Part shown: piece by piece, positions 13,348 through 25,700 of the stretch
How the letters are laid out: each line of letters opens with the position of its first letter
How positions within the stretch are numbered: the stretch's first letter is position 1
Origin: Lumnitzera littorea
Taxonomy: Eukaryota; Streptophyta; Magnoliopsida; Myrtales; Combretaceae
Length of the DNA stretch: 64,000 nt
NCBI GenBank assembly: GCA_024138015.1
Contig: JAMXBB010000010.1
Location: 14,273,323-14,337,322 of the forward strand
Direction of reading: 5' to 3'
Translations under genes and position numbers: made by a program
Notes under the pieces: generated by a model
Database searches by the model: none
What the model was told of the DNA's origin: nothing
What the model saw: only the letters and a program-made list of their open reading frames with translations

Positions 13348-16252
13348 TGTCACGCCCCGAAGCGGCAGAGTCGTAACAGCCCCGCCGTGTAAACCATCCT
13401 AAGATAGAAGTTGGCCTTACAACCGCTATCTTAGACCTGGTTTACATAAAGCATCCACAACAAACCCACTTTGAAGTAAACAGTTTATAATTTAAATAAA
13501 CCATTTACTTAAGAAAATGAGGAAATATATATATACACTATAATTCGGTTATTTCAAGTAAAGTTTACAATATTTCTCCGTAATATATTTCCTAGTTATT
13601 ACATTATTCATTAATGAAAAATTCTAAAGTAAAAGCTTAAACCTTAAAAATATGTGTTTATTCTTCAAATGTTTTTCCTCACTCCCCAGGATCCAGCAGT
13701 TGCTAGCTTCAGAGTAGTTGTTTGCCACTTCTTAGCCAGCATCTACACGATGACTATAGGGATGTGAGCAACCACAGCTCAAGGTTTTCAATCACTTATT
13801 AGGTGCAATGCATGTGCAAGCAAATGTCATCGCACGACGTTGTCCGAGCCGTCGTGAGATTAGAGAAATTGCGCCCACTCTAATCTGGGTTGAGGAGTTA
13901 CCATTAATGCAACAGCTTACGACCAAACCCAGGCTTGTGCAATGGAAACCTCGCTCCTCCTGAAACTACCTTCAAACCACTGACTTCACCCTCGTCGCGA
14001 CCTCCTCTCCTGTCACTTAGTTCAGCTAAGGATGAAGAAGGGGCCATTTTGCAATCCTGCGCTATCCCTTTCGAAGGGGTTGGTATTTGGCCGGAGAGTC
14101 TTAAGTTCTCCTAACGGGTTGCCATACATGTCTGATTATGATTACTGATTGTATATTTGATTAAGTCCAGTTTAGGGTGATCAATTATTTCATACAAATC
14201 ATACAATACATGCTAGAACAACAAACAGAATCATAGCATCACCCATAATCAAGCACATGCACACATCCAACTATCTAACAAGCACAACCAAGCATAATCT
14301 TAAGCCTCCAAAATACAGTATCGTATAAATCCCAACTTACCTCGACTCCTCGCTCACTCACTCGAGGTCCGACTTGCTCAGGCCATCGTCGATCATCCCT
14401 ATAACACAAACGTGATTTCAGTTTTTCGTATAACTATTATAGGTTCATTTTATCCTATAACGCTTATCGTTATGTTTTGTGTAGGGTTTAATATACCAAA
14501 TTATGTAGGTTTTAAGTCTTTTACAATATTCTAGGTTTGGGGTTAGGTTCGGGTTCGGTTTCCGCATCGATTCATAAATTAGATTCTAGTTCGATTTCTA
14601 GGTACTATTTTGTACCCGAACCCTAGAAATTCGTTTTAACTCATAATGTAAAACTAATCGCATTATTTCCAGCTATCCTAAATACGATCACTACTCCTAG
14701 TCAGTATTTTATTCCATCTGGTATACTTAAATCCATATTAGTGTACCGAATTTACTCCTGTTGTGAGAAATTTTTACATTTTTCATATAATTACCTAAAA
14801 TTAAATTTTGTTTCAGATTTATTATGTTTTGATTTTCATTATTTTATTATCTAATTAAACCTAATTTTTCATATTTGTTAAATTTCCAATTCTACATATT
14901 CCTAATTTTCTACATTTACCACATAACACCTTCATTATTTACACTTAACACTCCATAGGCTAGGATTAGGTTTCCACATCAGAGATTAACATCCCTAAAC
15001 ATCTAATTACTATCTAAATCAGTAATTAGTGTCTTAATCACCCAATTAACCCAAAATTACCCAATTTTATGCCTCATTTTAAAGCCTAAAAATTATCTAA
15101 AATTTTCGAAAATTAATTTTTGAAAACAGGCTTCATAGCGCTGTTCTATATCATCTAAGTAATGTATACAAAAATTTTGGGCTCGAAACTACACTCCTAA
15201 GGTCATTTATTTCTAAACCGAAATATGCTCGGTTTTGCACGATTTCTTAAGGACTGTATATTACGGGACATATTTTCATCAAAATAATATTTTTTCTACA
15301 AACTACATACAAAAATATTCCAGAATAACAAAATTCATAATTTTCTAATAATATTTATTATTTTTACAAAATTACACAAGAATCGGGCTGGAAATCAAAT
15401 TCACCGATCTGGGTGGCTCCGACCACCGCCGGCCACCATGGCCTTGTCGGCAGGCTTGGGCGCTGCCACCACCGTATGGTGGTGGTGGCCGTTTACTTCC
15501 AACTGCTTGTCTAGTGGGGGTTCCCTTTAAAGGCCCTAATTGTACAATTTTTCTTATTTTTTTTCTAACTCGAATTTTTCTCTCAATTTTCGCCTCTCCC
15601 TAATTTTCTCTGATTTCTAACTGTCCAAATGAGTTCCTGGATTTTTCTTGCTATTTATAGAGCTTTAAGATAATTATTGTGCATTAAATTAGACAAGACA
15701 ATTGCCTTATCCCTTAATTTTTGGCTTTTGTGTTGCCTAATTCTAATTGGTTAATTTTTCTTTTTCAGATTCTGACTTGCCACGACCAGGTTTGTATCAT
15801 TCCACACCCTTCTGATTTTTTTTTTATTTTTCCATAATTAATTTATAATTTTCTTTAATTATTTACTAAGTTTTTAGCCAATTTAGGTAATTTCACGTAT
15901 TTTTATCTATACGTAAATGCATGTGGGGTACATGTGAACATTCCTAATTATTATTTAGATCATTCTAAAATTTTTAATATACATATAATTTATCTCTAGT
16001 AATTTATTAGTTATTAGATTACACTTTTCTCCTTTTTTGGTAATTACCAATTATTATGCTTAAAATTTAAAAATTTTATAGTTTCCTATTTTATTACTTA
16101 TTTTCTTAAATTCAAGTTTACGGGGTCATTTTTACTAATATTTCTCTTAATAGTTTATAATTTGGATTTAATCGGATTCTTTAATCGATCGCTTAAAACC
16201 TTATGTTCTAAGTTCAATTCTACGGTCAATTGGCTTAGCTTTACAGCTTACA
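13348..16252 (+). mobile_element. Solo LTR (TGTCACGCCCC family) nested in RT
   Basis: A 2,905-bp sequence beginning TGTCACGCCCC and ending CTTACA, flanked by an exact 5-bp duplication ATCAC (13,343-13,347 and 16,253-16,257). Removing it restores the RT codon order INRIT then IKYKYLIPKLDYMLD. TG...CA ends with a 5-bp duplication and no coding domain indicate a solo LTR formed by LTR-LTR recombination; a non-autonomous element is the alternative. The same family occurs at 62,211-64,000. Confidence 0.85.
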
Positions 16253-17330
16253 ATCACCATCAAGTACAAGTATCTTATACCAAAGCTTGATTATATGCTA
16301 GATGAATTAAATGGAGCAAGATTATTCTCTAAGATTAATCTCAAATCTGGATACCATCGTATCTAAATAAGGGAAGGAGATGGTGGAAGACTACATTTAA
16401 GACCTGTCATGGATTGTCTAAATGGCTTGTAATGTCATTCAGACTGTCAAATCCACTAAGCATATTTGTGCGACTGGTGAACCATGTGCTCCGAGAACTA
16501 ATAAGAGATTTGTGGTTATATATTTCGATGATATCCTAGTCTATAGTCTTGATCCGGAGACTTACCAAGAGCATCTCTGAGAAGTTTTTTCAAAACTCCA
16601 AGCTGAGCAGCTCTATGCAAATCTTAAGAAATGTGACTTCTACCGACCAGAAGTAATCTTTTTGGGGTTTGTTGAATGTGGTGTTGACATCCAAGTTGAT
16701 GATGAGAAGATAAAAGCAATTACTCAATGGCCTAAGCCGACCTATTCAGCTAACGTATGAAGCTTCCACGACCTGGCATCATTCTATCACTAATTTATAA
16801 GGAATTTTAGCACAATTGTGACTCCACTCACTAAGCTATCAAAGAAGAATGTTGAGTTCATGTAGGGAAGAGCATAGGAGTTTCGAAGAAGTAGAGGAGA
16901 AGCTTACTACAATCCCAATCTTAGCTCTGCTGAGCTTTGACAAGGTATTTTAAATGGAGTGTAATACATCTAAACTAGCCATAGAAGCTATGTTGATGTG
17001 GGAGGGCTGACCTATTGCCTACTTCAATGAAAAGCTTCAAAGAGCTACTCTCAATTATTCTGTTTATGATAAGAAGTTTTAATCCTTCATTCGAGCAATG
17101 ACTGTATGGCAACACTATTTGATACCCAAAGAATTTGTAATATGCATTAATCATGAATCTTTGAGATATTTAAAAAGCTAGCCCAAGTTATCTCAAAGAC
17201 AAGCTAAATGGGTTGAGTTTATGAAAGGATTTTCATATGTCATAAAGTATAAGAATAGAAAGAACAATACAATGGCCAATGCCCTATAGAGAAAACATTC
17301 CATCTTAATTGAGTTGCAGGCTAGGTTACT
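16253..17330 (+). pseudogene. Reverse transcriptase (C-terminal part) and RNase H remnant
   Basis: Resumes RT with ITIKYKYLIPKLDYMLDELN, GARLFSKINLKSGYHRI and the catalytic YFDD box (16,521-16,532), then LVYS. RNase H follows with PIAYFNEKLQRATLNYSVYD, RAMTVWQHYLIPKEFVI, INHESLRYL and AKWVEFMKGFSYVIKYKNRK. Several frameshifts and stops interrupt it. Confidence 0.85.
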
Positions 17331-17379
17331 TAGTCTCTCAATGATAAAAGATTTATATGCTGAAGATCCACATTTTGAT

Positions 17380-18490
17380 CCGATTTATGCCAAATGTGAA
17401 GAGGGTTGAACACTAGATGATTATCACAGGGAGGACAAATACTTATTTAGAAAGAAGAAATTATGTATCCCGACTTGTTCCGTGAGAGACTTGTTAGTGG
17501 AGGCACATAGAAAAAGATTGCCTGGACACTTTGGCAAGCACCAAACTCATAAGGTGCTATCCTTGAGATTCTTTTAGCTTAAAATAATGAGAAATATCTA
17601 AGCTGTGTTGGAAAGGTATGCTACATGCAGAAAAGCAAAGAGCCAAGCCAAACAAAGGTAATATTTACCATTGCCAATCTTGACCAAACTATGGTTCGAG
17701 CTGAGCATGGACTTCATACTAGGTTTGTTGAGGACATTTTAAGAGAAGGATAACACACTTCGTGCCCTATTTTAAGAATAAGGACACTTTAGTTATTTCT
17801 TTTCTTTTCTTGCAGGAGGTCGTCAAACTTTATGGAGTGCCTAGGACCATTGTTTTGGATAGAGACATAAAGTTCATGACCCACTTTTAGAGGATGTTAT
17901 GGAGGTGAATGGGAACTAAATTATTATACAACACGTCCTATTATTTGCAAATGGATAGACAGATTAAAGTTGTCAATAAGATAGTAAAACCTTCACTCTG
18001 GATTGCTATTAGTTGAAACATGGCCGATTGGAATATATGCTTACCTATAGTCAAGTTCGCCTATAATAGGACCACTCATAGCGTCACGAACATGTCGCCA
18101 TTTAAGGTCGCCTATGGGTTTAACCCTAAGCTCCCATTGGACTAAGCACCCCTTCTGAGCCCAAATGACGATTAACCAGCTGTAGAAAGAATTACGACCA
18201 TTCAAGCAATGTACTAAAAGGTCGTAGAATATCCAAGCTAAGCTGCTACTAAGCTCAAGTGATGAGGTCGAGGACAGAAGAACAGAGAATTTTAGCGCAG
18301 TAATTTGGTCTAAATCTAACTCAGTAAGGAATGATTCCCACGTTTAAGGAAGATTAAGTTATCTCTCAAGGTTGACGGACCATTTAAAGTACTTGAAAAG
18401 ATCAATCCTAATGCTTATAGAATTAGACTATCGAAAGATTATGAAGTCTCAAACTCTTTAACATTGCCAACCTCCATCTATACACTCCTG
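17380..18490 (+). pseudogene. Integrase remnant
   Basis: Zinc-finger part around LVEAHRKRLPGHFGKHQTHK, then the catalytic core with LQEVVKLYGVPRTIVLDRDI, GTKLLYNTSYYLQMDRQIKV and LPIVKFAYNRTTHSVTNMSP. It ends near KVDGPFKVLEKINPNAYRI and FNIANLHLYTPED. The frame is broken, and there is no clear chromodomain downstream. Confidence 0.82.
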
Positions 18491-18550
18491 AAGACAAGCA
18501 ACGCAATACTGAGCCAAATTTGATCCCGAATCTCAAATAGTCAGAAGGGA

Positions 18551-19493
18551 TGATAGGTATCACAAACCTATCACGCACTCTCGAGCTCAAGGACTCACTC
18601 ATATGGTTCGTAGAGTTGTTCCAAGGCAGTTAAACTTCAAAGAACAATACATTCCCCAGTCCGACCTACCGAATTACTCTGCACTCCACCTCATCCAAGA
18701 GACTACCGAGGTGACCAACTTATTACCGAGCAAACCCCTCCATGATACATCAATCCAAAGCCAAGCACCAAACTTGCATACCGTCGACCCGCTACATTGC
18801 TGAGGCCTAACCGACTTCGATCTCGAGCCTACAATCCGAGGCCAACCTGACAATGGACCACCTCTCGAACCAGCCTTTCCTCAGTCCAAAACATTTGAGC
18901 CAACTGGCTATTGAGCTACCAAGCCCAACTTAGTCTATTATAAACTTGCTCTACTCGGCAAACAACATCATTAGGACTACAAAATGTATAGCCGACACAT
19001 GTCTTATTTTCCCACATTCATTTTGTCCTTTTATAAACAAATATTCTTTTTGTTTGATTACAACTCTACCCTTATAACTTGTTTCTTTTCCTCTTCTAAT
19101 AGGAATCTTTTTATAATTTACACTAACTTAGGACTTATCCTAATTTGGTCATATAAATACTTGTACATTGTAATAGCCACAACAGTTAATACGATTGACA
19201 TTTAGACATTCCCTTCTTGCACGAGCTAAGTTGCTCTTGTTGCCTTTCGTTTACTCTTATCTGATCCATTGTAAGTGTAGATTAATGACAAGTAACCTCC
19301 AACCATACTTGTGCATTATACCAAGTGTGACCTAAGCTCATGTCATGCGTTGATGCATTATATTCACCATTGAGGCACAAGAACCCCCTGCTCAAACCTT
19401 CAAATACCATTTACCTTTCAAACCATCTCATGATTCAAACTCATCCCTTTGGTTCATGTGATACTAGATGTCGTATGTTCATCCACTGTGTCA
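18551..19493 (+). repeat. 3' LTR of Ty3/gypsy element
   Basis: Starts TGATAGGTATCACAAACC directly after the purine tract TCAGAAGGGA and ends CACTGTGTCA. Homologous throughout to 9,916-10,842 but clearly diverged, so the insertion is old. Confidence 0.87.
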
Positions 19494-20370
19494 TACTATA
19501 TGCTAGAAAGAGCCCCAAACTGTAACAAATAGCATGTAATAGTTATTTATAGGTACAAAATCATGAATTTCTATTCAACATTCTGAGCAATAGGAATGCA
19601 CCATGGAATAGCCACTATATGTTTAAAATACAGATAAGCATAGCAATAGCCACTCTAATGATAATGAAGGGGAATAAAATATTGATTTCCCAAATAATGT
19701 GATGATAGAGTTATAAAGGAAAATGTATTATCACCTCCCACTTTTTCATTTTCAATAACCAAAAGCTCTCTTCCTTTCACTTATCACTTTCCTTTTATGG
19801 GAGTGAATTAGTACGACAAAGTTATACTATAGAAAAAAAAAAAGACAATGATTTTTTCTTTTAAATCAAAGAACGGCCATTTTTATTGCTTGATATTAGT
19901 AAAGAGGGTTTTCTATGTCATATTATGCCCATTACTTGTAAAATAAACTTCTTGTGTAATTTTCGAAGTTTATTTTTACACATGAATCGGCACGTAGTTT
20001 TTAAGGGGAAAGGCATTAACTTTTGAAATATTGGGGTCCGTGTAATTTCCCAAGTTTTAAGGGTAATCCGTATAATTTACTTTTATTATTAAGTCGGACT
20101 TAGTTTGTTGTTGAAATTGCTTTTAAATGAAAGGGCATTGTACTTTATTCCGATTTGGTTTACTGATGAGTTTGTTTCCAAAAAATCCTCTTTACTAATA
20201 TCAAGAATCAATAGAGAATTGTTATGTAAGGTATCAAGTAATGGGCATAAAATAACATGGTTTGGCAAGGCGTCGGTAGCTTGCGGAGGAAAAATCGATT
20301 TCAAGCTTTAAGAACATGCTCCAACACGCTCGCTTGTAAAGATACAAGTTTCTACTATGCTCATTTTCCA
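19494..20370. other. Non-coding spacer with scrambled inverted repeats
   Basis: No gene seen. Two short words recur inverted: TTACTAATATCAAG at about 20,192-20,205 is the reverse complement of part of 19,890-19,912, and CAAGTAATGGGCATA at about 20,233-20,247 is the reverse complement of part of 19,924-19,940. Their order is exchanged. Confidence 0.5.
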
Positions 20371-21660
20371 TATTCAAATGGTTGACAATCATGGTACCTA
20401 CCTGGATGTTCCCACCTTATGATGTTCCAAGCAAGAAGCCCTAAGAAAAGTAAGAACAAATGCAAAGGAAAAGATCCAATGCTGGAAGAAAAAGCTGCCA
20501 TCACTTGGAGGTAGAGAAATCCTCATTAAAGCAATTGCTTGTGTTTTACCATACTACTAGATGAGTGTCTTCAAATTTCGGAAGAAATGGTACAGGGAGG
20601 TCGATGCATTTTTGGCTAATTTATGATGGGGCTAGGAGCAAAATGACAGGAAAATTCATTGGAAAAGTCAAATTTCTGTAGTCACATTTAAGGGCAAGGG
20701 AGGCATGGGTTTTAAAGATTTAACAGCTTTCAACAGCTCTATCCCCACCGAATTGGCTTGGAGATTAGTCTACAGCCAAAATACTTTATGGAGCGAAACT
20801 CTAAAAGTCTCAATTTTGTGCATATCAAAAAGGAGGTAGAGCATCTTGGATATGGACTATCATTTTAAGTGGTAGCCAAGTGATCCAAGAGAAGATTCTG
20901 TGGTAAGTTAGGGAAAGGAGAAGACATAGGCATTTGTTCCGGAGTTAGCAACTGGTAGGCCAATCTTCATGGAGACTCGGCTGAAACTGTCCAGGCTTTA
21001 GTCAAGGACTTGATTGATCTGAGAACTCACCAATGGAACTTAAACCCAACCAAGGAGCATATCTCAAATGAAGAAAGGGCAGCAACAAATAGAATTTATA
21101 TCAGCTGTGCAAATCTGGAAGATAGACTTTGTTGGCCTCTTGAAGGGTCAATGGAATTCTCTCGCAAATCGGCTTATAGGCACCTCAATGCAGTGAATTG
21201 AAATCTTGGAATTCAAGGAGCATCTAATTCGACTTCAGTATCTCAAAAGCTTTTGGTCCCATCCATTTTATCCCCAAGGTAAGTCGTTTTCTTTGGAAAG
21301 CCCTTTCCAAGACACTTGTCCTTATCTATGGAGAAGCCGAAACAGTGGAGCATGTGTTGTAAACGTGTGAACAACTAAGGTGTATCTGGTTTTGCTTTCA
21401 GCATTTGCATGAACGAAGGTTGAATTCGCACGCTTATAAAGTGGTTGAATGAGCTATTAGCAGATTTCGAAGTTAAACGGGCAAGTGTCGAGGAACAAAA
21501 TTGCTTATCCATTGTGGTAGATATGGAAGCCAAGATGAGATCACATGTACGACCACAAGCCTATAATCCGCTCTTCCACTATCTTGATAATTAAAACAGC
21601 GGTTAAGAAGTTCTCCTATTTGAAGATCAGAATCTTAACAATCAACGGCAGCTCCACCCA
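20370..21660 (+). mobile_element. 5'-truncated degenerate LINE
   Basis: Only the C-terminal third of a plant L1-type ORF2 is present: KIQCWKKKLPSLGGREILIK followed by AIACVLPYY, FKFRKKWYREVDAFLANL, KGKGGMGFKDLTAFNSSIP, TELAWRLVYSQNTLW, then a decayed zf-RVT region. There is no RT catalytic box or endonuclease. It is in the same orientation as the LINE at 5-9 kb but a different copy. Confidence 0.8.
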
Positions 21661-22427
21661 GTTTCTTCTGCAGCTGCAACTTGCTCCCTCACATCACATA
21701 GCCAAAGGTAATTGTTAACAAACAGTATCTCACAAATGATCAACTTCAAGTACAATAGACTACTTAAACGACATGTAGAGATAAAGATATGAAATACAAC
21801 TGGCAGATACATTTATTTCTAGGCACACGCATTCACTTGAAGCCCAAATGACAAACCAATTTCAGGTACATATATAATGCAGCTAAGAGCTTTTAGAATT
21901 ACAGAGCAAGAAAAAAAGAAAGAACGTTTTTTCCCGGAGCTGCCGATGGAGGACAAGCAACAAGATGGAATCCGACTATATGTAACTTCAATCGGAAAAA
22001 TAAATCGTAAGTCCTAAAAACCCCTCGGATTTCTTCAAAATGAAGTACGAGAACTTTCGCTTTCAACAACTAAGTCCTAAAATTTGTTAAATTTATGCAA
22101 TTGAGTCCTAGAAATTGTAATTGAAGTAATCAAGTCCTAAGTTTCAAACCTAATTAATCAAATTTTAAAACTTGTTTAAGAACATTTTAATTTTCAACAA
22201 AACATTCTTGTTTTTGAAGAAATTTGCTGACATGGCAGGTGGTAAAAAGACATTAAAGCATGCCACATTAGTGCCAAGTCACATGTCAGGACTTGATTTC
22301 ACACTTAAAAAGCTTTGATTTAATTGTTGAAACCGGAAGTTTTAGTACTTGATTGTAAAATAAAAAACCTCAGAGGTTTTAGGACTTCCACTGCATTCTA
22401 CCTTCTCCAATCCCTTGTGCGCAAAAC
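21661..22427. other. Downstream region of right PP2 gene
   Basis: AT-rich DNA that should contain the PP2 3' UTR. It includes the MITE-like repeat at 22,009-22,387. No other gene seen. Confidence 0.5.
22009..22387. mobile_element. MITE-like element next to the PP2 stop codon
   Basis: About 380 bp bounded by imperfect inverted termini: left AAGTCCTAAAAACCCCTCGG, right (reverse complement) AAGTCCTAAAACCTCTGAGG. Inside, AAGTCCTA and GAGTCCTA recur several times. There is no coding capacity and no clear target duplication. It ends about 40 bp from the PP2 stop and is probably transcribed in its 3' UTR. Confidence 0.55.
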
Positions 22428-22794
22428 TTATTTCTTTGGCCGAAAGGAAACTCCCTTTACGACAAGTCCTTGTTTCCACTGTCCGCTAGTTTCCATTAAT
22501 CCAAATTTAATTTCCCCCACTTTCTCAGGAGACATGACGAATTGGCAAACCGGCACATCAACCCATTGCTTTTTTGGAAGTTCTCTGAAACTTTGGGTGT
22601 TTCTTTCCTCATTTCCATCTGGAAAAGTGATTTTGAAATTCACTGGAGCATTCCAATCGAAATATGAATTCGCTATCATTACCACAAATGCAACTTCATA
22701 TAAAGTTTTTGGTGCTAAAGTGATTGTTTGAAACTTCCCATTGATTTCTAGCCAACAGACGTCTTTCAAAAAAGCCACTCCAATGGTTGTATTT
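22428..22794 (-). CDS. PP2-like right copy, exon 4 (C-terminal lectin domain)
   Basis: 367 nt from a CTGCAG acceptor to a TAA stop. It encodes the C-terminal 121 residues, from NTTIGVAFLKDVCWLEINGK to VVKGVSFRPKK. It is the most conserved part of the family, and its frame is fully open. A MITE-like repeat ends about 40 bp past the stop. Confidence 0.92.
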
Positions 22795-25700
22795 CTGCAG
22801 AAAGTCCCAATACATAATATATGAATTTAGACATTGGTTGTACTTAGTGGTGTAAATGAAGTAAACTAACTCGTCAACTAATTGAATTCAGCTAGATATT
22901 CAAATGAATACAATTTGATTGCAGTAGAGGTAGAGCTAGGGTTTGAGGGACTTCAGTAGTTTATTTAGTGAAGCTTGAACATCATAATACTTCACTCAAT
23001 AAGCTTGCCAGCTTAATCACGCTTGAGTCCAGCCTAAGTCAAGTCTAACTTTTAATATTATTTCAGTTAGAAAAAGAAAAAGATCCAAAATAATATGAAA
23101 CCGAAAAACTTAATCAAGTTGAGCTCAGCCTTTCAGTTACCAGTTTAGGCTGAGCTTAAATTTAAAATTCTAAACCTAAAGGAGCTCATGCTTGGAGTTT
23201 TACAGTCAAGTTGGATTTCAAGCTCAATGCTGCACCATCTTCACTCAACTCTACAACTAGTCCTATCAAGGTTAACAATAAGGATAGGAGGTAAAAAAAG
23301 CCAGTTTAGACAAAGCATTATTGGTAGAGAGCAATAAGTTGGTGTGAATTGTCTGGAATTGCTCAGCTCAATTATTCAGCACTCTGAAACTTCAAAGAAT
23401 GGATTGATACTTAATACCTGAATGTTTAGACAAAGTGTTATTGGTAGAGAGCAATAAGTTGGCCTAAAATTTTTTGGAATGGCTCAGCTCAATCATTGAG
23501 CACTATGAAACTTTCAAACAACAGTTTGATACTTGCTACCTGAATGTTCAATTATTACTTCCCAGTAGTACTTGATAACAGACTTTAAAGAAGAAAAGCT
23601 ACCTCTATCTAGTGAATAAGGGAGGTGTGTTTTAGAGTCCAACTTTGATTTAGATGATATCAGTAAATGGGCATTCACGAAAATTCAATCCCTGTGGGAT
23701 TGTCAATATTGTGATAGAGATTTTTTCCAGTGCAATGAATAAATATAGTTATCCCTCTACATGGATAGTGATGCAATTTCATGTGCAAGAATGTCAAAAA
23801 ACAAAAAATGAGAAAGATTCTTGTATTAGAGTAAACATTTTAAAAGAGATAAGGAGCAAATAATTAAAAGAATTTCTAGATTCACAGATTTACCAATATC
23901 AAATTAAGTTAGTAAAGACAATAGAATTCTTCTTGGCAATTTTAAGTGGCATGACTATATTGCTATTGGCCTAGATTGAATGTTATAGAATAAATGACAA
24001 CAATAATACCCAATTGTCACCAGAACAATTTTTTTAATGATAACACGTATGGGGTTAAAGGTAAAGAAAAAGGATACACGATCTTTTGCATCACTTACCT
24101 TGTCTGTTTGAAATCATACCAGTCCCAGTATTCCTTATTTTCACTATGAACAATCCCAAGATCCCTTGCAAGTACCATGAAACAGTTCTTATTCGACTCT
24201 CTGTCAACCCAGTACATCTGCAATAATGAACAAGGAATGTTGAATAAAAAAACTGACTAAATAATGTAAAGTAAGTCACTATGTGTAATATAATAAGCTC
24301 TAGGAGATAATGGTTACGCAAAAACTCTTGTATCTTCCCATGCATAAGAGAATTAAAATTTGATTACTGAATCTAAGGTTATATTGCACTTTAATGCCCA
24401 TACTTAAGAATTTGTTAAAGCAAAAGAACGTCAAATTAATGCACATAATTTTCTGAAAAGTCAATTGTATTCCAAATGTTACCAAAAGGCTACTTTTAGG
24501 AGCCTTTAGTCGGTATCTAAAGGTAATTTCATTCATTTAGGGGTTGTGCAAGCTAAGTCCATATATTTTAAGTTAAGGAAGCTAAGTGCACATTTCAAAA
24601 GCCAAGGTGTCAAATTCCAACTGTCATAAATATCAACTGCTTAAATGAAAGCACTATGGCGGAGGTGGAAAAAGATACAGTATCACATGCATGGTTGGAC
24701 GTGCAGCTTCAGCTTATTCGTCATTCCATGGACTGCCAATAAGGCATTATCATTAATCAACTCCATTTCATTAAAAGCTTTTTCCTGCTCCAAACTTGGG
24801 ATACTATGGTCTAGAAAGGAGTCTCCACATCAACTAAATGGGGATAATCAGAATCACTAAGCATTTTTTTTTCAATTTGAAATTATCACTTGTCAAATTT
24901 ACTGCATTAGCCTTCTTCCCTAATCTCAAACAATGATCCTTTGCCACAATATTTTGCCAAGATGCAGGTAATAAATTTACAAACTAAAATTCAACTGAGT
25001 GTGACATTTAACAACTTCAAATTTTAACTGTAAATTTTTTGACAAGCAAACATATGATTATGTATGAATTTAGTAACTTGAAGTTGTGAGTATAAAATTG
25101 CAAAAATGCCTAAAGTTCAAGCAGCATTTTGACATTACCCTATGAAGATACTTAACACACAGGCAGAGGGAACTTTCATGAAATCAAATCACTCTTGAGA
25201 ATGATCATCTACTATATAAAAACCTCACCTAAAACTCGGTAGGCTGAATTACATTTTTCCAATTTTATACTTCAAGACTTCCATAACGAATGAATGGTCA
25301 TATAGACTAAACCTATTCATGTGGAACTAATTATACCAGGAGACTAATAACATATGAGACTTTACATCTGACATCATTACCAACTTGTCTGAAAGTTCAA
25401 TGTGGTAGAACAACAAAAAAGGCAGAAAGCTCATCCCAACACTCATTCATTTTGAATGAAGAATGAACTGTGCACTGCCCAGTAAAGCACCAACTCCTAT
25501 CAAAATCAAAAGTGTAACTCGTACAATATGCTTTCTGACTAATGCACAGATAAGGAAATGGAAAATGCATATAGCAATCCTACTTACAGATTACAACTAT
25601 ATTTTGCGAACATGCTGTTTCCACGCCTCAAAACCATAACCATTATGTCAAATCTCTCCCTCTCAGCAGGTAAGATTCAATAATTTAACATTTCAGCAAT

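Larger units (their letters stand above)
9916..19493 (+). mobile_element. Degenerate Ty3/gypsy LTR retrotransposon with nested solo LTR
   Basis: Two LTRs of about 0.93 kb (9,916-10,842 and 18,551-19,493) flank gag, protease, RT, RNase H and integrase in gypsy order. The primer-binding site after the 5' LTR reads TAGTATCAGAG, a decayed match to the initiator-Met tRNA type TGGTATCAGAG. The purine tract before the 3' LTR is AGAAGGGA. All frames carry many stops. A 2.9 kb solo LTR interrupts RT at 13,348-16,252. No clean target duplication was found at the outer ends. The clade is not certain: no chromodomain is visible after the integrase. Confidence 0.9.

Noticed and set aside
9916..19493. Intact, mobile gypsy element
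   Set aside because: The LTRs are clearly diverged, all domains contain stops, and a solo LTR splits RT.
22324..22731. 135-codon plus-strand ORF
   Set aside because: It is the antisense shadow of PP2 exon 4; the minus strand encodes the conserved lectin domain.
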